Positions 1-8,260 of a stretch of DNA of 64,000 nt are shown here, piece by piece; the stretch's first letter is position 1; every line of letters begins with the position of its first letter. Origin of the DNA: Obscuribacter phosphatis_A (GTDB lineage: Bacteria; Cyanobacteriota; Vampirovibrionia; Obscuribacterales; Obscuribacteraceae); contig JAFLCK010000023.1 of the NCBI GenBank assembly GCA_017303615.1, positions 20,151 through 84,150 on the forward strand, read 5' to 3'. A program made the position numbers and the translations under genes. The notes beneath the pieces are model-generated. The model was given only the letters and a program-made list of their open reading frames with translations, did not search any database and was not told the DNA's origin.

Positions 1-979
1 CCAGCTCTCTTTGTCTTACTGCCCCTTCGCCTTCCAAGTTGGCCGGGCGAGATTCCAGTCTAATCACATGTCTTTGCTGCAGCCGCAGCTCGGCGGTATC
101 TTCTATGGTGACGATGCGTTCCGAGCCTGAAATATGCGATGACATAACATTGAGCAAGGTGGTTTTACCAGCCGAAGTACCGCCTGAAATGAGTATGTTG
201 AGGCGGGCTTGCACTGCTTTCTTGAGAAATTCAGCCATCTCTTGCGAAAGAGCACCTTTTTCAATTAGGTCATCGACATTGAAAGGTACTGGTCTAAAGC
301 GTCTAATCGATAGTACCGGACCATCTAGAGCCAAAGGCGGAATTATGGCATTGACGCGGGAGCCGTCGGGCAAGCGCGCGTCTACAATGGGCGAAGCTTC
401 ATCGATGCGGCGACCGATGCGGGCGACTATGCGGCTGATTATATGAAGCAGATGTTTGTCGTCCTTAAATCTAATTGGTGTTTCCACCAGCTTGCCGTCT
501 TGATCGATCCAGACACTTTGGCTGCCGTTCACCAAAATATCGTTTATAGAGGCATCACTCAAAAGAGGCTCAAGCGGACCAAGACCGAGTGTCTCATAGA
601 GTACTTCTTCGGTCAGTGTGTCTCTTTCGACTGCAGATAAAGGTAGTCTCTCTTCGTCCACCAAAACTCTGATGGTCTCGCGCACCGCGCCTTCCAGTTC
701 GCTGTCTTGCGAGAGTTTCATCAAGACGCTGACATCGATGCTATCCACCAGTCTTTCGTGAATACGCATCTTCAGATCATGGTGTTCCAAATGGGCTTTG
801 TTCTGCGCTGGGCGCAAGCTTAAGCCTAGACCGGCGCGTTTCTCATTTGCTTCTTTGGCGGCCGGTGCCATTTCACCTGCAAGAGAAGCATTTACACTCG
901 AAGCAGAGGCATTGCTTTGTTTGCCTTGTCCTGGCAGCTCGGAGGCTCTACTTTTGATGATTGATCTAAGATCGGTCAT
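1..979 (-). CDS. cpaF: CpaF/TadA-type pilus secretion ATPase, C-terminus cut by window edge
   Basis: This is a hexameric type II/IV secretion ATPase that would power Tad/Flp pilus assembly at the cytoplasmic face of the inner membrane. Only about 326 residues lie in the window. The start ATG is at 979-977, two bases after the stop of the upstream gene. A variable Ala/Ser-rich N-terminus is followed by the CpaF N-terminal domain (LGPLEPLL, INDILVNG) and the sequence IGRRIDEASPIVDARLPDGS. The Walker A motif is GGTSAGKTTLLN, and after it comes the Asp-box region (IVTIEDTAEL). The Walker B region and the C-terminus fall beyond base 1. It is the last visible gene of the tad operon. tadB/tadC would be expected next, which cannot be checked here. 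Confidence 0.93.
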   Translation of the reverse strand, partial: MTDLRSIIKSRASELPGQGKQSNASASSVNASLAGEMAPAAKEANEKRAGLGLSLRPAQNKAHLEHHDLKMRIHERLVDSIDVSVLMKLSQDSELEGAVRETIRVLVDEERLPLSAVERDTLTEEVLYETLGLGPLEPLLSDASINDILVNGSQSVWIDQDGKLVETPIRFKDDKHLLHIISRIVARIGRRIDEASPIVDARLPDGSRVNAIIPPLALDGPVLSIRRFRPVPFNVDDLIEKGALSQEMAEFLKKAVQARLNILISGGTSAGKTTLLNVMSSHISGSERIVTIEDTAELRLQQRHVIRLESRPANLEGEGAVRQREL

Positions 980-981
980 TT

Positions 982-1764
982 CTAGCTCCTGCTGTATTCG
1001 AGAGAGATTGAAGCAACTATATTTTTGAGCGAACGGCTATAGGCGCAGCGAGGCGCCGTGAGCACCAGGGGCAGTCCCACTACGGCGGCATTTTCTACTT
1101 CTTTGAAGTCGTTGGCCAATTTCACTAAGTTGAAGTCTCTATCTTTGACCATCTGCAATATTTGCCCTTCAATTTCTTTGTTTTTGCCACCGGCGCGGTT
1201 AAGCACAATGGTGAGATTTTCACCGGCAAAGCCCAGGTCGCTTATCACTTTCAACCAGCGTGCCGCAGCGGCGATGGCCGGCACAGTCGCTTCGATAAGC
1301 AAAAAGAGATGACTTAAGCTGTCGAGCAAGTCGAGTAAGGTCTGGTCCATTATCTTGGGCAGGTCGATAACGGTGGTATGGTTCAGCTGTCTCAGCCCGG
1401 CAAGCAGGTTGACCAAGGCATAGGGCGAAATAGTCAGGGCTTGGTCGAGAACCAGGGGCGGGGTGATTAAGGTCAGATTGCCTAGATCTTTTTCGGGCAA
1501 CGACATGCTGGCGAGCATTTCTTCTGTCAGCCCATCAAGTCGCGGGCTCAAGTCTTGCAGATTAAAGCGGGGAGAGACATTGAGCAAAGTGGCAAGGTCG
1601 GGTTGTTGCAGATTACCATCCACCAGGTTGACCTTTTCACCCAAAGCGAGAGCACTGGCTAAATTAAGGGCGAAAGTTGAGGAACCTACGCCCCCTTTCA
1701 CTCCCAGCACACCAATTGTTTTGCCTTCTTTTATACTGCTGACTTTCATATTGCTTACTGGCAT
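982..1764 (-). CDS. CpaE/TadZ-like MinD-superfamily ATPase of the Tad pilus
   Basis: A 260-residue ParA/MinD-fold protein of the CpaE/TadZ type, which localises the Tad assembly machine at the membrane or pole. The P-loop at residues 23-30 reads KGGVGSST. The first, deviant-Walker signature Lys (K23) is present, but the Lys of the usual GKT is replaced by Ser. ATP hydrolysis may therefore be weakened, as in other atypical TadZ proteins. There is no N-terminal receiver domain of the kind seen in Caulobacter-type CpaE. The start ATG overlaps the stop of the TadG-like gene by one base (TAATG), which implies translational coupling. The gene lies directly upstream of cpaF. Confidence 0.85.
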   Translation of the reverse strand: MPVSNMKVSSIKEGKTIGVLGVKGGVGSSTFALNLASALALGEKVNLVDGNLQQPDLATLLNVSPRFNLQDLSPRLDGLTEEMLASMSLPEKDLGNLTLITPPLVLDQALTISPYALVNLLAGLRQLNHTTVIDLPKIMDQTLLDLLDSLSHLFLLIEATVPAIAAAARWLKVISDLGFAGENLTIVLNRAGGKNKEIEGQILQMVKDRDFNLVKLANDFKEVENAAVVGLPLVLTAPRCAYSRSLKNIVASISLEYSRS

Positions 1765-3098
1765 TAGCGTGCCCTCACCAGAGATGGTGCCATGACCATC
1801 GAGATTTTCTTGGGCGCCATGCTGTGTTCGCCTGCTAAAACTCTGGTGGTGAAAGGCGCAGTTGCCTGGGCAAGGGCGCGGCCGTCATAAGCCGCCGCTG
1901 CATGGCAGACATTGGGCATGACTATTGAACTAACCGGCTTTACAGTCAAAGCCAAGGCAGTTCCGGCAGTCGGATCCACTGCCATAGATTGCAGTTGAAA
2001 GAGAGCAAAGCCCAAGACTTCATGCTGGCTGGAACGGGTACCGGGCACGGGATTGCCCTTCATCACCGGAAACATATAGAGAAACTTTTGACTATTTAGT
2101 GTGTTGACTATGGCAGTGAGATTGGCTTTCTGGCTCGTGAATGCGGCGCTCTCGTGGTCTATAGCAGACAAGATCATGCCTCTTTCCACAGCTCTCGGCG
2201 GAATGGCCGTGGTATCACCCTTGATGAAATACTTTAGATTGGAGATTGCGTCGCTTACGGCCTTATTACCCTGGGCATCACCAAAATAGCTATTGCCTGT
2301 GCCCCCGCTCAAGTTGACCAGGGCAGCTTTTATATGTCCGGCTGCCGGTGGGCTGGCGGCATTATCTAGATCGATTGTGACAAGAGCCGGCGGCGCTTGG
2401 GCGATGGCGGCATATTGCAAATTACTGAGGGCGATTGGCATGGCGGCAAAGCCTGCCAGTTTTCTTTTCTCAAGATCGGCATCGAGGCGGCTTACGCCTG
2501 CGCCGATGCGAGTGGCTGGTTGAGCCGCCACTTCTACATCTATGATCGGACTTAAAAGGCTAAATTCGTCGCTTTTGGGATTTACCGAACTATTGAGGGC
2601 AAAAACAAGAGGCATAAAGAATTGACGTAAGGCGTCCACCCCTTCCCTTCTTACTTTTAGGGTCAAGAAAAATTCGTTTGAGTCTTGCTGATTTTCGGGG
2701 AATTCGATTTTGTCGGCGCTGAACTTTACCGCCGAACTGCCGCTGTTATTTTGGCCACTATCTGGTCCGCTAAGGGCTTGATGCCAGGCGATCGTGTTAT
2801 TGCCTTGTCCCGAGATTTCATTTAGGGCAGCGGCAATATTGTTTTTGGCTGTGTTGCCATCGTAAAGATCTGAGGTCTCTTTTATTTGACTGGCATAGGC
2901 GGCAAGAGCCGCTGTTTTACCGGCAAACTTGAGAATCTGCACATTGTAGGTGCTGCGCATGACATCTACGGTTAAGGCGGCAAAAGCAATGCCCACAAAG
3001 ACTAGAAAAAGCGCCAGAGGCAGGATTGCCCCCTGCCTGCTTCGCTTTATATGGGCAGTCTTTCTGCCTTTGCCTTTACTGTGATCGTGGAAATTCAT
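1764..3098 (-). CDS. TadG-like pilus-associated membrane protein
   Basis: A 444-residue protein with a basic N-terminus and then one hydrophobic segment at about residues 27-50 (GAILPLALFLVFVG...). This matches the TadG-like N-terminal region of Flp pilus loci. The rest is an extracytoplasmic domain with no motif I can name. The product would be an inner-membrane-anchored pseudopilin-like or minor component. It lies between cpaB and the cpaE-like gene, and its 5' end overlaps the cpaB 3' end by 23 bp. The assignment rests on the N-terminal architecture and the operon context. Confidence 0.78.
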   Translation of the reverse strand: MNFHDHSKGKGRKTAHIKRSRQGAILPLALFLVFVGIAFAALTVDVMRSTYNVQILKFAGKTAALAAYASQIKETSDLYDGNTAKNNIAAALNEISGQGNNTIAWHQALSGPDSGQNNSGSSAVKFSADKIEFPENQQDSNEFFLTLKVRREGVDALRQFFMPLVFALNSSVNPKSDEFSLLSPIIDVEVAAQPATRIGAGVSRLDADLEKRKLAGFAAMPIALSNLQYAAIAQAPPALVTIDLDNAASPPAAGHIKAALVNLSGGTGNSYFGDAQGNKAVSDAISNLKYFIKGDTTAIPPRAVERGMILSAIDHESAAFTSQKANLTAIVNTLNSQKFLYMFPVMKGNPVPGTRSSQHEVLGFALFQLQSMAVDPTAGTALALTVKPVSSIVMPNVCHAAAAYDGRALAQATAPFTTRVLAGEHSMAPKKISMVMAPSLVRAR

Positions 3099-4047
3099 GC
3101 GTCTCTCTACGGTTGCCAGTAAATACTTCTACAACCCAGTCGGCAGCTTTTTTCACTTCCGGCATGGTTTTGACTGGGTTGAGGTCAAAGAGTGGCGGCG
3201 GTGGCGGTACGGCAAGGGCCGGCAGGGCTGGCTGCAGATTGCTGTTGAAAGGCACTGCTGCCGGGGCGGCGGCGGGCAAGCTTGGCTGTGTCTGGTGGGC
3301 TTTAGCCGGCAAAAGATCGTCTTCGGCTATGCCGTATGACTTTGGCTCGACTGTGCTTAAACGATTGCGCAAAACCAATCTGATTCTTCCTGTTTCTTCC
3401 GCTTGGCTTAAAATTTCGGCTTGTTCCGGGGTGACTGCCAGGGTGATGCGCGAGGCGTCATGACCTTGCAGACTTTTGCTCTTCACTGCTTCTTTGGGCA
3501 AGCTGAAAATTACAGGCAGGTTTTGACAGATTGTTTTGGTGTACTTTTTGCCTTCTTTTGTGGCGGTAAAAATGACATCTACTTTGTCGCCGCCGGTGAT
3601 ACCGTGGTCGACAAGGGCTTCGTCGTCAAGCTTTAGCGAAATAGCTCTTTCGTGTGTTTCAAGCTCCTGAGAAAGGGTTTGACCTGCCTTAAGCAGGCTT
3701 GTATCGTGCAGAGGTTCACCCTTACTTATAAAAGTGCGGGCGATTCTGCCTACTACCATATTGTTTTTGGCAAACAGACCTTCTTGATCAAAAGATGCCG
3801 GTACAGTCACATAGTGCAAATTGTTGTAAGAGATTCTAGTGCCGGGCAAAATGTCCTGCCCAGCGCCTACTACGTTTATGGTCTGTACCACCGGCTTTGG
3901 TGTCATAGCCTTAAAGACAGTGGCGCCCGCCAAGACAACCAGCAGTGCCACCAAGATGAGAGTGAGCGGCGAAGACTGCGGCTTTTTAACCGGCAGTCTT
4001 TCTTTAGACAGCAACATCTTGTTTGTTTGTTCTAAGGTCTGTACCAC
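3076..4047 (-). CDS. cpaB: Flp pilus assembly protein CpaB/RcpC (SAF domain)
   Basis: A 323-residue inner-membrane-anchored periplasmic protein of the Tad system, thought to link to the outer-membrane secretin. There is one N-terminal TM helix (about residues 27-46, LTLILVALLVVLAG). It is followed by a SAF-type domain with the typical stretch GQDILPGTRISYNNL and GRIARTFISKGEPL. A Pro/Ala-rich linker (about residues 250-290) lies near the C-terminus. The start is GTG at 4047, supported by a GAGAGG purine run about 7 nt upstream. No secretin gene (cpaC/rcpA) is present between here and the pilin, so it must be elsewhere or upstream of the window. Confidence 0.88.
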   Translation of the reverse strand: MVQTLEQTNKMLLSKERLPVKKPQSSPLTLILVALLVVLAGATVFKAMTPKPVVQTINVVGAGQDILPGTRISYNNLHYVTVPASFDQEGLFAKNNMVVGRIARTFISKGEPLHDTSLLKAGQTLSQELETHERAISLKLDDEALVDHGITGGDKVDVIFTATKEGKKYTKTICQNLPVIFSLPKEAVKSKSLQGHDASRITLAVTPEQAEILSQAEETGRIRLVLRNRLSTVEPKSYGIAEDDLLPAKAHQTQPSLPAAAPAAVPFNSNLQPALPALAVPPPPPLFDLNPVKTMPEVKKAADWVVEVFTGNRRETHEFPRSQ

Positions 4048-4068
4048 TTTGAGCCTCTCTTAACAGAT

Positions 4069-4656
4069 TCAGTCTGCCAGCTGTTTGCCGCAGACTGCTA
4101 TTTCGCTTATCAAGCTGTCTCTGAAATTTACGGCGGTGCCTTCACCGGCATAAACTCCAAAATTTGAACCAAATTCGTTATCGCTGTTTTGGGCAGGAAA
4201 AGCACTGCCGATAAACTTAAAAGGATAGGTAATCTTTACAGCCACTGTGCCTGGTGCCAGAGTCGGATCGGCGGCATCGGCGTCATAAGGCAGCACTTTC
4301 ACCACTGAGCCTGGGGGAAGGTCGCCGCTGGTGCCGGCTGATAGCAAGTTGGCCGACCCTAAAATGGCCGAGAGTCGCGAACTTGCATTTACTTGTTTGC
4401 CCGTTTGGTCAAAGCCAAGTATGGCTTCGCGTCTTGAGGGGTCGGAGAGTGAGGCGCTCAGAGCCAGGTCGGCGACGCCTTCCTGGCAGGCACTAAGCAC
4501 AACTTGCTTCATATAAAAGAAGCGGCCGAAATAGAGAATAGTGACCATGATCAGCAAAAAGAAAGGCAGGCTCAAGGCCAGTTCAATCATGGCCTGACCG
4601 TTCCGCTTTTTTGAGCGGTGGCTTTTCTTTCTGTTGGTTATGACTCTTGACGGCAC
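4069..4656 (-). CDS. tadE: TadE-like pseudopilin
   Basis: A 195-residue minor pseudopilin of the Tad system. The N-terminus is basic and ends in NG followed by QAMIELALSLPFFLLI. This is a prepilin-peptidase-like site (cleavage after Gly) with Glu at mature position 5 and then a hydrophobic helix. The C-terminal half is soluble and contains a single visible Cys near the end (AVCGKQL). The start is GTG at 4656 with only a weak GAGGG about 12 nt upstream. It lies downstream of the pilin and is separated from it by an intrinsic terminator. Confidence 0.85.
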   Translation of the reverse strand: MPSRVITNRKKSHRSKKRNGQAMIELALSLPFFLLIMVTILYFGRFFYMKQVVLSACQEGVADLALSASLSDPSRREAILGFDQTGKQVNASSRLSAILGSANLLSAGTSGDLPPGSVVKVLPYDADAADPTLAPGTVAVKITYPFKFIGSAFPAQNSDNEFGSNFGVYAGEGTAVNFRDSLISEIAVCGKQLAD

Positions 4657-4696
4657 AGGCGGCTCGCCCTCATCAAAGTTGCAATTAGTGATTAAA

Positions 4697-4741
4697 AATT
4701 GCCGCCGGTTCTAAAGAGAAACTCTCGAAGCGGCGGCAATT
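4697..4741 (-). terminator. Intrinsic terminator between pilin and tadE
   Basis: A perfect 11-bp inverted repeat (AATTGCCGCCG at 4697-4707 with CGGCGGCAATT at 4731-4741) encloses an inner AGAG/CTCT stem. On the minus strand it is followed directly by a T-rich tail (TTTTTAAT). It lies about 12 bp after the pilin stop and before tadE. Partial read-through would give much more pilin mRNA than assembly-gene mRNA. Confidence 0.82.
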
Positions 4742-4753
4742 AAACTCTCAGAA

Positions 4754-4975
4754 CTAGTCGATGATCCAGGGCTTGGCGTTGTCGCCGGTGATCTGGATTG
4801 TACGACCTGGCTCGGTGGATTTTGTGCCGCCATAGTTGGTGGCTTGTTCTACTTTCCACACCATGTCGCCAGCGATATGGCCAAGCGATCCCAGAGCGAC
4901 TACGCAAAGGGCGGCTACGCAGCCGATACCGAGGGCGTACTCAACCATACTTTGACCGCGCTTTCTGCGATTCAT
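4754..4975 (-). CDS. flp: Flp/Fap-type major pilin
   Basis: A small class III (Flp) prepilin, the structural subunit of the Tad pilus. The short basic leader ends RG followed by QSMVEYALG. Cleavage after Gly puts Glu at mature position 5 and Tyr at position 6, the diagnostic Flp pair. A hydrophobic helix follows (CVAALCVVALGSLGHIAG). The reading frame opens at 4993, but an AGGAGA motif inside that extension sits 7 nt before the ATG at 4975. I therefore take 4975 as the start (73 residues); the ATG at 4978 is also possible. It is the first gene of the visible tad operon and has its own terminator. Confidence 0.85.
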   Translation of the reverse strand: MNRRKRGQSMVEYALGIGCVAALCVVALGSLGHIAGDMVWKVEQATNYGGTKSTEPGRTIQITGDNAKPWIID

Positions 4976-5274
4976 CATCTTTCTCCTTCTCATTCTGCGT
5001 TCAATCTATATTTGGGTTTGTGATTTGTTTTGACTAAAGTTTGGACAATGCCACTTTTTGCATTACTCGCTAATCTCTTTGCGAATAATTCTCAATAGCT
5101 GTACAAAAGGCTAGCAGTCTCAACCGGGCTCAGTCAATTAAGAGCTTCTCAGGAAGATATCGACTATTCAGTCTTGACAATATTAAGATTTCAGCCGGTG
5201 GGCGTTTTCGGTAATCGGCTGCAAAACTTACCAGCTTGCAATCGACCTTAGGGGTGAGAATTATTCTTAATAAA

Positions 5275-5982
5275 TCAATACCCGGTATCGCCAAGAACCA
5301 CTTCCGCTTCATCCCGGGCGTTCTTGAAGCCCTTTGGTTCTTGGAATATCTGGTCGTTTAGCTTGGCTTTCTCCGCTTTCAGTGTATTGAGAAGCTGTGT
5401 CAACTTAATGCCGCTCAAACCGGTCTTTTCATCTTTGTAATTTTCAAAAAACTGCAGGCGCAGAGGAAAACCCAAACCGGTCGGGCAGTCGCTCAGATGG
5501 GCGCAGGCGATCTCCATCTCTTTAGGCAGATTGAGCTCGCGGGTGGCATAAATATTCATGCGCGGCCTTGGCAACTTCTTCTTATCTTTGTATATGTGTT
5601 CTGACCGGTAACCCTGACACATAAAGTCGGCTATTTTACGGTCTTCTATGCGACGCAAGACTTCCACCGTGCCAAGTTTCTTGTCTTTCTCTGCGACTGT
5701 GCGCAGAGTCAGTCTTTTGGCGACACTGTCCACCGTAGTCTTGTATTGCAGTTTTTGCTCGGTGTTATACATGATGATGAACTTGTAGGGCGGCTTGAGA
5801 TGAATCTGCAAATCCATCGCATCCATGCGAAAACGTGTCGGGGTCACATAGCAGGTCAGCTTGCCATATCTTGAACTATCCTGCTTGAAGATATATCCGT
5901 CTTCGGCGGCGGCTTCTGCTTGAGGCGAGAATCCGCCGAGCAGGCTGCAAGCCAAGAGTGACCAATAATATTTTGAGGGCAA
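5275..5982 (-). CDS. Exported protein of unknown function
   Basis: A 235-residue protein starting at TTG 5982, with AGGAG 9 nt upstream. The N-terminus has a signal peptide (WSLLACSLLGGFSPQAEA) with a probable cleavage after the AEA region. The mature part is mixed beta/charged with about four Cys (CYVTP, MCQGY, CAHLSDC), compatible with a periplasmic disulfide-bonded protein. The sequence resembles loosely the lipoprotein-localisation/outer-membrane sorting folds, but I cannot assign a family. It is divergent from the kinase gene at 6128. The region 4994-5274 beyond its 3' end contains no gene I can support. Confidence 0.72.
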   Translation of the reverse strand: MPSKYYWSLLACSLLGGFSPQAEAAAEDGYIFKQDSSRYGKLTCYVTPTRFRMDAMDLQIHLKPPYKFIIMYNTEQKLQYKTTVDSVAKRLTLRTVAEKDKKLGTVEVLRRIEDRKIADFMCQGYRSEHIYKDKKKLPRPRMNIYATRELNLPKEMEIACAHLSDCPTGLGFPLRLQFFENYKDEKTGLSGIKLTQLLNTLKAEKAKLNDQIFQEPKGFKNARDEAEVVLGDTGY

Positions 5983-6127
5983 AGTTCAGATCTCCTGTGC
6001 AGAGATTATAGACCCAAATTTTTAGGAGTCAGTATGTTTAAGCTGCACAGAACAACTAAACAGACTTATCTAAAGTAGTGATTTGCCGACTACTCAGCCC
6101 AGTTCTTGATGCTAAACTAGTGCTTAT

Positions 6128-8215
6128 ATGACTGATTCGAATGATCGCAAGAAATTGACCGGCTTGACCCTCGATCGCTGGGAGATTCTTGATCGTATCG
6201 GTGAAGGCGGCATGAGCGAGGTTTATCGCGCCAGGCACGTGATCATGAATAAGTTTGGCGCGGTCAAGTTTCTTAAAGCCGATCTTTCGCAAGACGAAAC
6301 CGCAGTAAAGCGTTTCCAACAAGAAGCGATGACCTCAGGCAGTCTTGCTCATCCTAATGTGGTGCAGGTCTATGACTGTGGGGCATCAGAGCAGGGCTTT
6401 TATCTTATTTTGGAATTTCTAGAGGGGCTGTCTCTGGAAGACCTGCTTATCGAGCGGGCCGATGCCGATGAAGAAGGCATTGGGCGCTTGAGCATCGATG
6501 AGGCTATTCCCATCTTTATCAAGGTCTGTCAGGGGCTTGCCCATGCCCATAGCCGCGGCATTGTACACAGAGATCTTAAGCCCAGCAATATCATGATTTT
6601 GCGTCAAAATAACGATGTCAAAATAGTCGACTTTGGCATAGCTAAGTTTATGATGACCGCCGGGCGAGAGCTCAACTCGCTTACCAAGACCGGCGAAGTT
6701 TTTGGCTCGCCGCTATATATGAGCCCCGAACAATGCCGCGGGCGTCAACTGGACGGGCGCGCCGATATTTATTCACTGGGCTGTCTTATGTATGAAGCGG
6801 TGACCGGGCGCAAACTCATGGCTGGGCGCAATCCTACCGAGGTGATGCTCAAGCATGTAGAGAAGAAACCAGACTTGACCGCCCTTGAGTCTTTGAACCA
6901 TGTCGGCGCCCCTCTGCTTCACGCCATCGTGGCGCGCTGTCTTGAGAAAGAACCTGAAAGTCGCTTTGCCGATGTGGAAGAACTGATTGCCGCCTTAGAA
7001 GAAGTGCCTTTAACAAGCTCGTCAAAAAAAACTACAGCTGCTAGAGACAATCAAGTCGAGCAAAGTGGTTTCAGCATAATGACACCACTTTTGGTGCTGG
7101 CCGCCCTGGTCACAGTTTTACTAATGGGCGTGGCAGTCTTTGCTCTTTGGCCGGTGCCCAAGATTCCCGAGCACCAGTTGAAGTTGAAAGATCCACAGCC
7201 GCTCTTGACCTATACCTATCGACCCCGTCTTTTCGATGCTAGAAGAAAGAAAGAACTGCTGGAAGTGCAGCCGACTCTAGATTTTTTGAGAGGCGGAGTA
7301 AAGGAGCCCTCGCCGGAGAATTTGCTCAAAATCTGTCGGCTCAATCTAAACTGCGCTGATATCAAATATGCAGATCAGCGTTATGAAAAAGCCGGCAAAG
7401 ATTTTGCTGATGTTTTAGATGATCTGAAGAAATACAAAGATGTCAAAATCGGTGTCGATGTACTAGACAAGCTGGATAAAACTGTTAGTGACGGAACTAG
7501 ACTGGTTGCCTCTGAAAGGCAAGGCAATATAGAGCTTAGCCTGAAGGCTAATCTAGGCGCTGTAGCTGCTTATCGAGCTGCTCAAAGAAACTCGCAGCCA
7601 CGCGATAGCGCGACCGATTCTTTCAATAACGATATGCGAGAGGTGCTGCATGACGCCGAAGACGCTCTCAATGATGTTCACATTGAAAAGTACGGCGACC
7701 CAATAGTGCTGAACGATCTTTTGACTGTCTTTATAGTACATATGGAAGATAACCACGAACTGGAAAAAGCCAGGCGTTATCTGGAAAGAAATCTTTCGGT
7801 GGAGTTTTTGCAGCGTTTAGCCGATAGGCGCAGAAATATTAGTTCTTCCGATTTGGAACAAGATGAGCACGCCAACAAGCTGGAAGAAATAAATAAGAGG
7901 GCAAACTTAGCCGACCTTTATCGAATCGCCGAGAAATTCGATAAGGAAGATCCATACTTGGAGCCGCTTGAATATATGCAGAATGAGCCGCAAATTGAAA
8001 AGTCGCTGCTCAGTCGCCTGCGCTTCAGGCACGGGCTCTACTTGCTTGAGCGTGAAAAGGGCGACTATTTTAGACAAGCCGCCGCCGAGTTTGAAAGAGC
8101 CTTATCCGGACTTACCGGTTCAGAGAAAACTGCCTGTGCTTCCTATGCTTATGAAGCTAAGAAGCATTATGATTGGTTTGGCTCCCTTTTGTTCCGATTT
8201 CATAATGGCATCTAA
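6128..8215 (+). CDS. Transmembrane Ser/Thr protein kinase (PknB type)
   Basis: A 695-residue Hanks-type kinase with these elements in order: Gly-rich loop GEGGMSEVY (about 25-33), catalytic Lys in AVKF (K47), catalytic HRDLKPSN (H147-D149), DFG at 168-170, activation-segment GSPLYMSPEQ and DIYSLGC. A single TM helix (about 319-343, MTPLLVLAALVTVLL...) is followed by a roughly 350-residue extracytoplasmic region. That region is alpha-helical and charged, and probably TPR-like at its end (FRQAAAEFERALSGL). All catalytic residues are present, so it should be active. No clear SD precedes the ATG. The neighbouring gene is a second kinase with the same layout, and the pair is probably co-transcribed. 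Confidence 0.9.
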   Translation: MTDSNDRKKLTGLTLDRWEILDRIGEGGMSEVYRARHVIMNKFGAVKFLKADLSQDETAVKRFQQEAMTSGSLAHPNVVQVYDCGASEQGFYLILEFLEGLSLEDLLIERADADEEGIGRLSIDEAIPIFIKVCQGLAHAHSRGIVHRDLKPSNIMILRQNNDVKIVDFGIAKFMMTAGRELNSLTKTGEVFGSPLYMSPEQCRGRQLDGRADIYSLGCLMYEAVTGRKLMAGRNPTEVMLKHVEKKPDLTALESLNHVGAPLLHAIVARCLEKEPESRFADVEELIAALEEVPLTSSSKKTTAARDNQVEQSGFSIMTPLLVLAALVTVLLMGVAVFALWPVPKIPEHQLKLKDPQPLLTYTYRPRLFDARRKKELLEVQPTLDFLRGGVKEPSPENLLKICRLNLNCADIKYADQRYEKAGKDFADVLDDLKKYKDVKIGVDVLDKLDKTVSDGTRLVASERQGNIELSLKANLGAVAAYRAAQRNSQPRDSATDSFNNDMREVLHDAEDALNDVHIEKYGDPIVLNDLLTVFIVHMEDNHELEKARRYLERNLSVEFLQRLADRRRNISSSDLEQDEHANKLEEINKRANLADLYRIAEKFDKEDPYLEPLEYMQNEPQIEKSLLSRLRFRHGLYLLEREKGDYFRQAAAEFERALSGLTGSEKTACASYAYEAKKHYDWFGSLLFRFHNGI

Positions 8216-8260
8216 AGACAGTGGTGTTTGGCAGACTGAAAGTATGAGTACAAAATATGA

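Noticed and set aside
5030..5060. TGGCA-containing sigma-54-like site upstream of the pilin
   Set aside because: The second element (TTGC at the correct spacing) is missing.
5130..5312. 60-codon minus-strand ORF between the pilin and the exported unknown
   Set aside because: It overlaps the 3' end of the 5275-5982 gene, lacks an SD and has no recognisable product.
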